Shown: positions 1-8,912, counted from the first letter of the stretch. The stretch is DNA of 64,000 bases from JBBQXK01 sp038209775 (GCA_038209775.1 JBBQXK010000011.1:26349-90348); one strand, 5' to 3'. The notes: generated from the sequence alone by a model not told the origin. Numbers and translations: made by a program.

Positions 1-387
1 GCCCACATACTCCTGATCCGCCCCGTCGCCGGTGCGATAGCGGTACCGGCACTGTCCCGGCAGATCAAAGCATGAATAGGGCGTGAACGTCTCCCAGTTG
101 CCATCCGACCAGTCACGCCGCACCATCCGCCCCATGGCATCATGGGTGATGGTGTTGATGACCTTGGTCGGCGGCTTGCCCGGACCGGGTGACGCATAGG
201 TCTGGGTGACATGCTTGCCACCCTTGCGCCCGACATAGACCGTGATCCGCTTGTCATCCGCCCCATGCCGCGTGTGGATCGCACAGCCGACCGGCATCTG
301 GTCGAACCTTATCCCCTGCGGGCCGTCCGCCACTGCCGGGGCCGCGATGGCCGCCACCAAAAGGGCCGCAAGGGTCAGGGCGCGCAT
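1..387 (-). CDS. Secreted protein of unknown function, C-terminus beyond window
   Basis: An open frame runs from an ATG at 387 to the window edge (129 codons, no stop reached), so the protein is incomplete. The first 20 residues are a typical Sec signal peptide: MRAL start, alanine/leucine core, cleavage after AVA. The visible mature part is basic and polar, with three cysteines (MPVGC, YSC, GQC), and I recognise no domain in it. The start is supported by GAGGTGA about 5 nt upstream. The upstream region holds an unusual 11-bp repeat array (501-555). Export to the periplasm is inferred; the function is unknown. Confidence 0.7.
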   Translation of the reverse strand, partial: MRALTLAALLVAAIAAPAVADGPQGIRFDQMPVGCAIHTRHGADDKRITVYVGRKGGKHVTQTYASPGPGKPPTKVINTITHDAMGRMVRRDWSDGNWETFTPYSCFDLPGQCRYRYRTGDGADQEYVG

Positions 388-500
388 CGGTGTCACCTCG
401 TCCAATCATGCAGAAACTCTGCCCCCGGCAGCCACCGCCGTCAAACCAAATCCACCGCCAAACACCGCCGCATGACCGCGCGAAAATGCCAAAGTGTATG

Positions 501-555
501 TACGGATGTAATACGCATGCTGTACGGCTGACATACGCAATGAATACGCCGAAAA
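501..555. repeat. Five-unit 11-bp phased array (TACG every 11 bp), array 1
   Basis: TACG occurs at 501, 512, 523, 534 and 545, exactly 11 bp apart. The first four units are TACGGATGTAA, TACGCATGCTG, TACGGCTGACA and TACGCAATGAA; a partial fifth follows. The array lies 114-168 nt upstream of the minus-strand secreted-protein start at 387. A second array with the same consensus is at 14557-14608. The spacing of one helical turn fits a multi-site DNA-binding protein, but a minisatellite cannot be excluded. I see no gene in the rest of 388-690. Confidence 0.75.
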
Positions 556-689
556 TCCAGCCCTGTCAGCGCCTTGTCCACCCGATTACCCGCCATAGAA
601 AGCCCCGCCGGAACGCCGGATTAACCCCGCGTTTACCGCCCGTGCAACAGCCGTCAGCCGCCGGAAAGACACCACAACGATGGATGGGG

Positions 690-722
690 GAAAAGTGCAG
701 GTTTCTGTTGCCAGGTACCTGC
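690..722 (-). terminator. Probable rho-independent terminator of ssrA
   Basis: On the minus strand GCAGGT and ACCTGC (697-722) can pair around a 14-nt loop, followed by ACTTTTC. It lies just past the 3' end of the coding piece of the tmRNA gene, where termination is expected. The stem is short and may also belong to the mature RNA. Confidence 0.45.
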
Positions 723-724
723 GA

Positions 725-1005
725 ACCCCGCCCTACGCGGCTAAGCGCAGGGACTTAGTTTTGATCTTGCGAACTGCTTACGCAGCCAGCGCGATCGGAG
801 CACGGTTGTCATTGGCAACTGTGATCTTGGACCGATAACGGTGGTACCTTGCCGAGTAAAAGCTGGCCTCTTTGAACGTCCGTCGATCCTGTTTCGGCCC
901 CACACGCCCGCAATGAACGGGAGGATTGGTGGAGCCGCCGGGTACCGCCCCCGGGTCCGAGCCGTCTATTGCAGGTGCGTTTATCACCATAGTCCCGGTT
1001 GCCCG
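725..1005 (-). ncRNA. ssrA: tmRNA, permuted two-piece form
   Basis: Trans-translation RNA that rescues stalled ribosomes and adds a degradation tag. On the minus strand the acceptor piece comes first and ends in CGGCTCCACCA (927-937). A spacer of about 25 nt follows, then the coding piece, which starts GGGGCCGAAACAGG at 901. GGGGCCG pairs with CGGCTCC over 7 bp, giving the alanine-tRNA-like acceptor stem. The tag frame, codons 816-778, reads ANDNRAPIALAA then TAA, the type of tag known from Rhodobacter relatives. In this permuted order the 3' half precedes the 5' half and processing removes the spacer. The outer ends (about 725 and 1005) are estimates. Confidence 0.93.
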
Positions 1006-1072
1006 GCACACACCCAATATAGGCCCGCAACCCCGCCAGCGCAAGGATCGAAGCCCGCAGCGCCGGCCCATG

Positions 1073-1103
1073 AAAAAGGGGCCGCTTCTGGCGAAGCGGC
1101 CCC
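1073..1103 (-). terminator. Rho-independent terminator of the binding-protein gene
   Basis: A perfect 11-bp stem, GGGGCCGCTTC (1078-1088) with GAAGCGGCCCC (1093-1103), closes a 4-nt loop. On the minus strand it is followed by five T residues (1073-1077). It lies 27 nt after the stop codon at 1130. Confidence 0.9.
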
Positions 1104-1129
1104 CCGGTATCAGCCTGCAAGCCGTTGAT

Positions 1130-2176
1130 TCAGAACCCTGCCTTGATGTTCTCGAACTCTTCCAGCATGCGCGTGCGCAGATCAGACGACAGCGGCGTCT
1201 GGCTCAGCAGGATGCCGTCCACCGGATCGACGTCGCCCGCCTTCAGCTCTTCCGTCGTGATCTCCTTCATCGCCATGTCATTGGTCGAGGCATAGCCGAA
1301 GTTTTCCAACAGCCCCTTGGCAGACCGGTGTTCCAGCCAGGCGTTGATGAAATCATAGGCCTTGTCCTCAACCCCCGGCGCATCCTTGAAGTTGACGTAA
1401 CCACAGAACCACGTAGCCGCCCCTTCGGTCGGCGTGCGGTTGAACGCAACCGGCACCCCCTCGCGGCGCATCGCGGCCACGCCGTCGTTCCACGACCACG
1501 ACACCACCACCTCACCCGTCTTCATCAACTGCGCCAGTTCCGACGGATCGGCCCAATAGGCCCGCACATTGGCATGCGCCAGACGCAGCCAGTCGGCGGC
1601 GGCGGTGAACTGCGCATCCGTCACGTCGGTCCAGTCGGTGGTGCCGGTGGCAAGATAGGCCAGCGACCATGTGTCATCGACATTGTCCGGCAGCGAAACG
1701 CGGCCCGCGTACTTGGGGTCAACAAACACCTGCAGGCTGGCCACATCCTCAGCCGGGACCACCTCGGTGTTGTAAGCGGTTGCGGTGTATGCATAATCCG
1801 TGGGGATATACCACACACCCTCTTCATCCTTGAAGACCGGGCTTGCCAGAAAACGCGGCGCGATATTGGCAAACTCGGGGATACGGGTCACGTCCCACGG
1901 CTCGATCAGGCCCGCCGCACGGTAACTCTGCACCTTCTGGCTGCAGGGGTGCGCCACGTCGGCGCGAAAGCCTGACGACACTTTCTGGAATGCCTCGTCA
2001 TCATCGCCGAAAAAGGCATAGGTCGGCATCTGGCCATGCTTTTCGACATAGCCCTCGATCAGGGCCTGGTTCTCGAACCCGGCCCAGTCGAACACCACAA
2101 GATCGGCATCGGCTGCAAAGGCAGGGGCGGCAAGGGCCAGGGCGGCGCTGGCCAGAAGGGCGGTACGGATGGTCAT
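1130..2176 (-). CDS. ABC transporter periplasmic binding protein, polyamine (PotD/PotF) type
   Basis: A 348-residue extracellular solute-binding protein. Residues 1-21 are a signal peptide cleaved after AFA. The mature chain opens ADLVVFDWAGFEN and contains the PotD/PotF-like pattern of a substrate cleft (FFGDDDEAF, VAHPC, YIPTDYAYT, WSWNDG). It should bind putrescine/spermidine or a similar cationic compound in the periplasm. No permease or ATPase gene is nearby, so its ABC partners must be elsewhere. The ATG at 2176 is chosen for GAGGAG 7 nt upstream and for the signal peptide; the frame stays open further upstream, but only opposite the neighbouring aminotransferase gene. Confidence 0.85.
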   Translation of the reverse strand: MTIRTALLASAALALAAPAFAADADLVVFDWAGFENQALIEGYVEKHGQMPTYAFFGDDDEAFQKVSSGFRADVAHPCSQKVQSYRAAGLIEPWDVTRIPEFANIAPRFLASPVFKDEEGVWYIPTDYAYTATAYNTEVVPAEDVASLQVFVDPKYAGRVSLPDNVDDTWSLAYLATGTTDWTDVTDAQFTAAADWLRLAHANVRAYWADPSELAQLMKTGEVVVSWSWNDGVAAMRREGVPVAFNRTPTEGAATWFCGYVNFKDAPGVEDKAYDFINAWLEHRSAKGLLENFGYASTNDMAMKEITTEELKAGDVDPVDGILLSQTPLSSDLRTRMLEEFENIKAGF

Positions 2177-2422
2177 GGGTTTGCTCCTCGTCTGTTGGAC
2201 CTCTCGGTCTGACCCTTCCCCGGGGCCGCTTCCGATTGCCAAGAAATTAGGGGCGTTGTCGCACTGCCTCAAGGGGTAAGGCACGCACAAACACGGCAAG
2301 ATACCCGCATCCGTGGCATTTTCCCAGGTATGGCCCGGGCTGCTGCCATTTTCGCAGGCAGACTTGCGGCCAGCGCGCGGCAGGATAGGATCATGCGCAA
2401 CCGTCATAAGGATGCCCGCACG

Positions 2423-3655
2423 ATGCCCACCCTCGATACCGCCTTCGTCCGCAGCCAGTTCCCCGCCTTCACCGCGCCCGGCCTGTCCGAACAGGCATTC
2501 TTCGGCAATGCGGGCGGCTCCTACCCCTGCGCACAGGTGGTGTCGCGGCTGACGCGGTTCTACACCGAACGCAAGGTCCAGCCCTATGCCCCCTATGCCG
2601 TCAGCCAACAGGCCGGCGCCGAGATGGACGAGGCGCGCGACCGGCTGGCGGCGATGATGGGCGTGGCCCCCGACATGGTGAACTTCGGGCCCTCGACATC
2701 GGCCAACACCTATGTGCTGGCGCAGGCCGTGCGCCAATGGCTGCGCGGCACCGATGGCGCGGTGGTGGTCACCGATCAGGACCACGAGGCCAATTCCGGC
2801 GTCTGGCGGCGGCTGGCGGATGAAGGGATCGAGGTCCGCGAATGGCAGATCGACCCCGACACCGGGCATCTGGACCTTGCAGGACTGAAGGCGCTGCTGG
2901 CCGACGGTCGCGTGCGGCTGGTGTGTTTTCCCCATTGTTCCAACGTGGTGGCCGAGATCAACCCGGTGGCCGAGATCGCCGCGATGGCACGGGCTTCCGG
3001 GGCGCGGACGGTCGTGGACGGCGTCAGCTATGCGCCGCACGGGTTTCCCGAATTTGCGACGCTGGGGTGCGACGTATACCTTTTCTCGGCCTACAAGACC
3101 TATGGCCCGCATCAGGGGATCATGGTCATCACCCCCGAATTCTGCGCCGAACTGCCGCCGCAGGGGCACTGGTTCAACGCCGGTTACCCGACCAAACGCC
3201 TGACCCCGGCAGGCCCCGACCACGCGCAGATCGCCGCCTGCGCGGGCATGGCGGACTACGTCGATGCGCTTTACGCCCGCCACTTTGACGGACCGGCGGA
3301 TGCGGCGGGACGCAACCGCGCGGTGCACGACCTGATGCGCGCCGCCGAGGTGGAACGGACGGCGCCGCTTCTGGACTATCTGGCGGGGCGCAACGACCTG
3401 CGCCTGATCGGCCCCCGCCACGCCGAAGGCCGCGCGCCGACCGTGGCCGTGATGCTGGACCGTCCCGCCGATCCGGTGGCCGAGGCGCTGGCACCGCACG
3501 GGATCAACACCGAGGGCGGGCATTTCTATGCCGTGCGGCCCCTGACCGCGATGGGCGTCGACACCGAGCGGGGTGTCTTGCGGATGAGCTTCGTCCACTA
3601 CACCACGGCGGATGAGGTCGACCGCCTGATCGCCGCGCTGGACCGCGTGCTCTGA
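2423..3655 (+). CDS. Class V aminotransferase family protein (PLP enzyme)
   Basis: A 410-residue protein of the cysteine desulfurase-like class V fold. The PLP lysine is in SAYKTYGPH, preceded by the usual VDGVSYAPH (Asp that contacts the pyridine nitrogen) and by FGPSTSANT, which would hold the phosphate. The C-terminus GVLRMSFVHYTTADEVDRL is the normal small domain ending of the family. Reaction and substrate are not clear from sequence; close relatives are annotated only as cysteine desulfurase-like. The start at 2423 (MPTLDTAF) follows AAGGA by about 10 nt; an in-frame ATG at 2393 is an alternative. It is divergent from the binding-protein gene. Confidence 0.8.
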   Translation: MPTLDTAFVRSQFPAFTAPGLSEQAFFGNAGGSYPCAQVVSRLTRFYTERKVQPYAPYAVSQQAGAEMDEARDRLAAMMGVAPDMVNFGPSTSANTYVLAQAVRQWLRGTDGAVVVTDQDHEANSGVWRRLADEGIEVREWQIDPDTGHLDLAGLKALLADGRVRLVCFPHCSNVVAEINPVAEIAAMARASGARTVVDGVSYAPHGFPEFATLGCDVYLFSAYKTYGPHQGIMVITPEFCAELPPQGHWFNAGYPTKRLTPAGPDHAQIAACAGMADYVDALYARHFDGPADAAGRNRAVHDLMRAAEVERTAPLLDYLAGRNDLRLIGPRHAEGRAPTVAVMLDRPADPVAEALAPHGINTEGGHFYAVRPLTAMGVDTERGVLRMSFVHYTTADEVDRLIAALDRVL

Positions 3656-3785
3656 CGCCCGGCGGCCCGCGTCGCCTCCCGCCGTTCGTCGCGGGCAGGG
3701 CTGACGCCCTGCCCTGCTCCTCACTGTTGGGCCGGGCGCCCCTGCGGGGCGCAAAAGAGGGGGGCGCTGCCCCCCGGCCTATGGC

Positions 3786-3905
3786 CTCCCCCCGGAGTAT
3801 TTGGGCAAGGTGAAGCGGGAAAGGGGCAAACCGCTTTCCCTGCCACCTTTCATCTTTGCACAAATATCCCACGGGGGGTGCGGGGGGTGTGAAACCCCCC
3901 GTCTC
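3786..3905. repeat. G-rich intergenic repeat, copy 1 of 7 (inverted pair)
   Basis: Between two convergent genes lies a CCCCCCGGAGTATTTG...GCAAGGTGAAG block (about 3788-3813) and its inverted counterpart CATCTTTGCACAAATATCCC plus ACGGGGGG (about 3850-3898). The two arms can fold into a long hairpin. Further copies lie near 18091, 19873, 45116, 55000, 58664 and 63830, nearly all just after gene ends, which suggests a role in transcription termination or mRNA end protection. Confidence 0.8.
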
Positions 3906-3918
3906 CGGCGATTGGCGT

Positions 3919-5076
3919 TCAGAGCCGGATCACCCGCACCTCGGCCCCCTTGGCCGTCAGCGCAATCTCGCCCCGGCAAAGCCGCAACGCATCCTCACCA
4001 AAGGCCTCGTTGCGCCAACCGGTGAGCGCAGGCACATCGCGCCCACCCGCCGCGATGATGTCAAGCTCGGACGCCGAGGCGATCAGCCGCGACGCCACAC
4101 CCAGCCCCTCGGACTTGGCCTTGAGCAGCACGCGCAGAAGATCGGCCAGCGCCGGATTCACCTGGCCCGCATCACGCTCGGGTTCGGCGCGGGGCATATC
4201 CTCGGGGCGCATCTCGAGCCCGGCCTTGACTGCCGCCAGGATGCCGTCGGCAATATCACCACGCCGCCCCTCGCGCAGCAACAGGCGCGAGCGGCCCAGT
4301 TCCTCGTGATTGGTGGGTTTGGTCGAGGCCAGCTCCAGAAGCGCATCATCCTTGATGACGCGTGAGCGGGGGATGTTCTGCCCCTGCGCAAATTCCTCGC
4401 GGAAGCGCGCCAGTTCCTTGACCACCGCCAGGAACCGCCCCGACGTGGTGCGCGTCTTGACCCGCAGCCAGGCATCCTCGGGCGTCACGGTATAGGTGGC
4501 GGGGTCGGTCAGCACCGACAGCTCTTCCTCCACCCAGGGTTGCCGTCCGCTTTTCTCGATCTGCGCGGCCAGGCTTTCGTAGATCACCCGCAGGTGCGTG
4601 ACATCGGCCAGGGCATAGACCATCTGCGCCTCGGTCAATGGCCTGCGCGACCAGTCGGTAAAGCGTGATGTCTTGTCCAGCGGTTGATGCGCTATCTTGC
4701 GCACCAGCGTCTCGTACCCCGCCTGTTCGCCGAAGCCGCAGACCATCGCCGCCACTTGCGTATCAAAGAGCGGTTTCGGGAACACCCCCCCTTCGACAAA
4801 GAAGATCTCCAGATCCTGCCGCGCCGCGTGGAACACCTTGACCGTCGCCTCATGCCGAAAGAGGTCATAAAGCGGCTCCAGCGACATGTCCTCGCCCGCC
4901 ACGGGGTCGACCAGAACCGCATCGCCGTCCTTGCCGGGCAGCGCCATCTGGATCAGGCACAGCTTGGCCCAATAGGTGCGTTCGCGCAGGAACTCGGTGT
5001 CGATGGTGACATAGGGCTCGGCCTTGGCCGCAGCACAGAAGGTGGCAAGGTCGTCGGTCGTGGTGATCGTGCGCAT
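3919..5076 (-). CDS. rnd: Ribonuclease D
   Basis: A 385-residue 3'-5' exoribonuclease of the DEDDy class that trims tRNA and other stable RNA precursors. The exonuclease motifs are in order: TIDTEFLRE near residue 25 (two acids), HAARQDLE, and YALADVTHL (Tyr and Asp). An HRDC-like helical region follows to the C-terminus. Length matches the family. The ATG at 5076 is preceded by AGAAAGGCG; the frame extends a further 16 codons upstream, which adds nothing conserved. The gene converges on the aminotransferase gene across the repeat region. Confidence 0.93.
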   Translation of the reverse strand: MRTITTTDDLATFCAAAKAEPYVTIDTEFLRERTYWAKLCLIQMALPGKDGDAVLVDPVAGEDMSLEPLYDLFRHEATVKVFHAARQDLEIFFVEGGVFPKPLFDTQVAAMVCGFGEQAGYETLVRKIAHQPLDKTSRFTDWSRRPLTEAQMVYALADVTHLRVIYESLAAQIEKSGRQPWVEEELSVLTDPATYTVTPEDAWLRVKTRTTSGRFLAVVKELARFREEFAQGQNIPRSRVIKDDALLELASTKPTNHEELGRSRLLLREGRRGDIADGILAAVKAGLEMRPEDMPRAEPERDAGQVNPALADLLRVLLKAKSEGLGVASRLIASASELDIIAAGGRDVPALTGWRNEAFGEDALRLCRGEIALTAKGAEVRVIRL

Positions 5077-5246
5077 CGGGCGCCTTTCTGGTGCGGCGCG
5101 GGTTCGTCCCGCAAGGTGGGTCACAGATACTGAAACTGTGGCAAGAGGGAAAGCCGAAACGCGCGGTGGGGGATTGAGCAGGCGTCACCCGGGCGTCATG
5201 ATCGGTACGGATAGTATGACCCGCCCATCCACCCCGGACGCCCCGA

Positions 5247-6419
5247 TTGCCCCTGCCTCCCCTGACCCGCGCCATCCTTGCCCTTGGGGTGACGCAGATC
5301 GTGGGCTACGGGACGTTGTTCTATGCCTTTGGCGTGGTCGCGGCACCGATGGCCGGGGAACTGGGGATCAGCCTGCCCTTCGCTTTTGGTGCATTCTCGC
5401 TGGCGCTTCTGGCGGGCGGGGCGGCGGCGCCCTTTGCCGGGCGGGCGATCGACCGGCACGGCGCGCGGGCGGTGATGGCCATGGGGTCGGTCGGGGCGGC
5501 ACTGGCGCTGGTCGTGCTGTCACAGGCGGGCGGCGCGGCAGGGTTGGTCGCGGCCCTGATCCTGTGCGAGGCGGCGGCGGCGCTGGTCTTTTATGACGCG
5601 GCCTTTGCCGCACTGGCACAGGCGGCGGGGGCGGCGCGGGCACGGCGGGCGATCACGCTGATGACGCTGCTTGGCGGCTTGGCCTCCACCCTCTTCTGGC
5701 CGGTCACGCATCTGTTGTCCGAGGCGGTTGGCTGGCGGCAGACGTTCCTGATCTTTGCCGCCCTGCACATCGTCATCTGCCTGCCGCTGCACCTGAGCCT
5801 GCCGCGAAAGGCAACCGCCACCGGCCCCGCCCTGCCCGACACAGCCCCGCCATTTGCCCCCCTGCCCGCCGCACAGCAACCCCGCGCGATGCTTTGGCTG
5901 GCCATCGGGTTTTCGCTTGCGGGGGCGGTGATGTCGGCGTTCTCGGCGCAGTGGGTGCCCGCCCTGCGCGCCGTCGGGTTGACCGACGCCGCTGCGGTGG
6001 CGGCGGGGGCGCTGATGGGGCCCGCACAGGTGGGGGTGCGGCTTCTGGACCTGTTCTTTGGCGTGCGCAGGCATCCGATGGGCATGGCGATCCTGTCCGC
6101 CGGATTTCTGGCGCTGGCCTTGGTAATCCTGATGGTGATGCCCGCAGGCCTGCCGGGGGCGATGGTGTTTGCGGTGTTCTTTGGCCTGTCGGGCGGGTTG
6201 ACCAGCATCGTGCGTGGCGCGGTGCCACTGACCCTGTTCGGGGCTGTGGGCTATGCCGCGCGTCTGGGCAGGCTGGCGGGCTGGCGACTGGCCACCAGTG
6301 CAGTGGCCCCGTTCGCCCTGTCGCTGTCACTGTCTGTCCTTGGGGCGGACACGACGCTTGCCCTGTCCGCAGGGCTGGTCATGGTCGCCATCGCGGCCCT
6401 GTGGCGGGTGCCACGCTAG
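5247..6419 (+). CDS. MFS family transporter
   Basis: A 390-residue membrane protein with about 12 hydrophobic segments. The MFS loop 2-3 motif is present (GRAIDRHGARAVMAMG, near residue 65) and a central cytoplasmic loop lies near residue 195. It belongs to the group of small MFS carriers with a VTQIVGYGTLFYAFGV first helix; the substrate is unknown. The only usable start is TTG at 5247: an in-frame stop lies at 5217 and no ATG fits. There is no clear ribosome binding site, so the exact start is uncertain. The 3' end overlaps convergent purN by 4 bp. Confidence 0.82.
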   Translation: MPLPPLTRAILALGVTQIVGYGTLFYAFGVVAAPMAGELGISLPFAFGAFSLALLAGGAAAPFAGRAIDRHGARAVMAMGSVGAALALVVLSQAGGAAGLVAALILCEAAAALVFYDAAFAALAQAAGAARARRAITLMTLLGGLASTLFWPVTHLLSEAVGWRQTFLIFAALHIVICLPLHLSLPRKATATGPALPDTAPPFAPLPAAQQPRAMLWLAIGFSLAGAVMSAFSAQWVPALRAVGLTDAAAVAAGALMGPAQVGVRLLDLFFGVRRHPMGMAILSAGFLALALVILMVMPAGLPGAMVFAVFFGLSGGLTSIVRGAVPLTLFGAVGYAARLGRLAGWRLATSAVAPFALSLSLSVLGADTTLALSAGLVMVAIAALWRVPR

Positions 6420-7009
6420 GCCGGCATCATCACCGGACGGCGGTCACCCGCCACGAACCGCCGCAGCACCGCCGGATACAACCGGTGCTCCATCGCCAGC
6501 ACCCGCAGCGACAGCGCCGCCTCATCGTCGCCCGCCAGGACCGGCACCCGCGCCTGCCCCAGGATCGGCCCCGCATCCAGGTCCGCCGTCACCTCATGCA
6601 CCGTGCAACCCACCTCGGCATCGCCTGCGGCAAGCGCGCGGGCGTGGGTGTCAAGGCCGGGGTACTTCGGCAAAAGCGAGGGGTGGATGTTCAGCATCCG
6701 GCCCGCAAAGCGCGCGACGAACCCCGGCGTCAGCACCCGCATGAACCCCGCCAGACACAGGATATCGGGCCGTGCCTCCAGCAATGGCCGCAGCAACGCC
6801 GCCTCGAACGCCACGCGGTCGCGGCCAAAGGCGCGGTGATCCACCGCCGCCACCGGTATCCCCCGCGTCACCGCATGGCTCAGACCCACTGCCGCAGGGT
6901 CGTTCGACACCACCAGAACCGACCGCGCCGGATGGTCGCCCACCATGCTCGCGTCCAACGCAAGCATGTTCGATCCGCCCCCCGAAATCAGGATGGCAAC
7001 CCGGATCAC
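6416..7009 (-). CDS. purN: Phosphoribosylglycinamide formyltransferase (GART)
   Basis: A 197-residue enzyme that transfers a formyl group from 10-formyl-THF to GAR, step 3 of purine synthesis. Family motifs are seen in order: VAILISGGGSNM at the N-terminus (phosphoribosyl binding), LAGFMRVLTPGFV, NIHPSLLPKYPG (catalytic Asn and His) and GCTVHEVTADLDAGPILGQ (catalytic Asp). It starts with GTG at 7009, and this codon overlaps the purM stop in a GTGA junction, so the two genes are translationally coupled. Confidence 0.95.
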   Translation of the reverse strand: MIRVAILISGGGSNMLALDASMVGDHPARSVLVVSNDPAAVGLSHAVTRGIPVAAVDHRAFGRDRVAFEAALLRPLLEARPDILCLAGFMRVLTPGFVARFAGRMLNIHPSLLPKYPGLDTHARALAAGDAEVGCTVHEVTADLDAGPILGQARVPVLAGDDEAALSLRVLAMEHRLYPAVLRRFVAGDRRPVMMPA

Positions 7010-8058
7010 GCCAGCGTGCCGCGATAGACCACGCCCTCACCCGCCACCACCTGCCCCATCGGCACCACCGTCTCGCCCATCCCGCGCATGAGGTCGGTCA
7101 GCGCCCCTGCCCGATCCGGCGTCACCACCAGCATCATCCCGATGCCGCAGTTGAAGGTCTTGAGAAGCTCGCCCTGCGACATCCCCGCCGTATCCCGCAA
7201 CCAGCGGAACACCGGCGGCAAGGCCCATGCGCCAAGATCAATCGCACAGGCCAGCCCCTCGGGCAGCACACGCGGCGGGTTCTCGGTAAGGCCCCCGCCG
7301 GTGATATGGGCCAGTCCGTGAACCCCCCCCGCCCGCACCGCCGCCAGCGCCGGCTTCACATACAGACGGGTCGGCGTCAGCAAAGCCTCGCCCAATGTGC
7401 CCGGCCCGAACGGACAGGGCGCATCCCAGCCAAGGCCCGACATTTCCACAACCTTTCGCACAAAACTGTAGCCGTTCGAATGCACCCCGTCCGAGGTCAG
7501 ACCCAGCAGCACATCGCCCTCAGCCACCCCCGCCGGCAGATCCCCCCCCCGCTCCATCGCACCCACGGCAAAGCCCGCCAGATCGAAATCGCCGCCGTGG
7601 TACATCCCCGGCATCTCGGCCGTCTCGCCACCCACCAATGCACATCCGGTGGCCGTACAGGCCCGCGCGATCCCTTCGACGATACGGGCGGCCTGATCGA
7701 CGTCCAGCTTGCCCGTGGCGAGATAGTCGAGGAAGAACAACGGCTCTGCCCCCTGACACACCAGATCGTTGACGCACATCGCCACCAGATCGACCCCGAT
7801 GGTGTCGAACAGCCCGGTGTCGATGGCGATGCGCAGCTTGGTCCCCACCCCGTCGGTCGCCGCCACCAGAATGGGGTCGGAATACCCCGCCGCCCTGAGG
7901 TCAAACAGCGCCCCGAACCCGCCCAGACCCGCCATCGTGCCCGGGCGGCGAGTGGCGGCGGCGGCGGGCTTGATCCGCTCGACCAGCGCATTGCCTGCGT
8001 CGATATCGACCCCGGCCTGCGCATAGGTAAGCCCGTTTCCGCCTGCGATTTCCGCCAT
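7006..8058 (-). CDS. purM: Phosphoribosylformylglycinamidine cyclo-ligase (AIR synthetase)
   Basis: A 350-residue ATP-dependent enzyme that closes the imidazole ring of AIR, step 5 of purine synthesis, in the cytosol. Signature segments include ATDGVGTKL, VGGETAEMPGMY, GLTSDGVHSNG and HITGGGL. The ATG at 8058 (MAEIAGGNGLTYAQAG) matches the conserved N-terminus; the longer frame upstream is not conserved. It is the first gene of the purM-purN operon; the upstream 83 bp to the SDR gene show no riboswitch-like structure that I can identify. Confidence 0.95.
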   Translation of the reverse strand: MAEIAGGNGLTYAQAGVDIDAGNALVERIKPAAAATRRPGTMAGLGGFGALFDLRAAGYSDPILVAATDGVGTKLRIAIDTGLFDTIGVDLVAMCVNDLVCQGAEPLFFLDYLATGKLDVDQAARIVEGIARACTATGCALVGGETAEMPGMYHGGDFDLAGFAVGAMERGGDLPAGVAEGDVLLGLTSDGVHSNGYSFVRKVVEMSGLGWDAPCPFGPGTLGEALLTPTRLYVKPALAAVRAGGVHGLAHITGGGLTENPPRVLPEGLACAIDLGAWALPPVFRWLRDTAGMSQGELLKTFNCGIGMMLVVTPDRAGALTDLMRGMGETVVPMGQVVAGEGVVYRGTLA

Positions 8059-8141
8059 GCCTGTCGACCCGCCCTTGCCAGTTCCGCCCGATCGCCGCCC
8101 CTTACGCGTTTCCGCCGGTCGCTGCAACAAACCGGCCCGGG

Positions 8142-8900
8142 TCAAAGGGTGGTTGCAGCCGAACCGACGCTTTCGGCACCGTCAAGGGTGAAGACGGCCC
8201 CCGAGGCATAGCTGGCCTCGTCAGACGCAAGATAGACGTAGAGCGAGGCCATTTCCTCGGGCCGGCCATGCCGCTTCATCGGGATGATGCTGTTGACGGC
8301 GCGCAACATCTCGGGGCTGTATTCGGCATCCTGCATCGGTGTGCTGGTATAGCCCGGGTTGACCGCATTCACCCGCACCTTCGGGGCAAGTTCGATGGCC
8401 ATGCTGCGCACCAGCGACAGCACCGCCCCCTTGCTCGCGTTATAGTCGGCATAGTTGCGATAGCCGACCACCCCCGCGGTCGAGGCCGTGACAAGGATCG
8501 CCCCGCCGCCGTCCTGTTGCAGCATGTGCCGTGCCGCAAGCTGGCTGACATAGAACACGCCATGGACATTGACCCGCATGATCCGGTCAAAATCCGCGCG
8601 CGTGATGTCCACAAAGGCACTGCGGACGGAAATGCCCGCATTGCAGATCAGCACATCAAGGCCACCAAGGGCACCGAGCGACCGGGCAAATGCCGCGTCC
8701 ACCGCATCGGGGTCGGCCACATCCACCCGCTCGACACTCGCAAGCGCCGGCAATTCGTCCGCGATCCTCGCCGCATTTCCAGGGTCGCGGCCCCAGACGC
8801 TGACCCTTGCCCCCTCAGTCAGAAACCGGCGCGCGGTGGCGGCACCGATGCCGGTCGACCCGCCGGTGATAAGAACGCGCTTGCCCGCCAGTCTTGCCAT
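8142..8900 (-). CDS. Short-chain dehydrogenase/reductase
   Basis: A 252-residue classical SDR. The NAD(P) motif TGGSTGIGA is near residue 12, NAG (CNAGIS) near residue 89, the catalytic Ser/Tyr/Lys region ends in YNASKGA, and PG (NPGYTSTPM) follows. The substrate cannot be read from the sequence. The start at 8900 has GAGGAGGG about 7 nt upstream. It is 12 bp downstream of the glyoxalase-fold gene on the same strand, so both probably form one transcript and act on related small carbonyl compounds. Confidence 0.9.
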   Translation of the reverse strand: MARLAGKRVLITGGSTGIGAATARRFLTEGARVSVWGRDPGNAARIADELPALASVERVDVADPDAVDAAFARSLGALGGLDVLICNAGISVRSAFVDITRADFDRIMRVNVHGVFYVSQLAARHMLQQDGGGAILVTASTAGVVGYRNYADYNASKGAVLSLVRSMAIELAPKVRVNAVNPGYTSTPMQDAEYSPEMLRAVNSIIPMKRHGRPEEMASLYVYLASDEASYASGAVFTLDGAESVGSAATTL

Positions 8901-8912
8901 TCGCGGCCCTCC

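Noticed and set aside
501..555. CRISPR array
   Set aside because: Repeat unit is 11 bp without unique spacers, and there are no cas genes in the window.
2177..3754. Upstream extension of the binding-protein frame on the minus strand (to an 874-residue product)
   Set aside because: It runs opposite the aminotransferase gene, has no conserved sequence, and the signal peptide plus GAGGAG fix the start at 2176.
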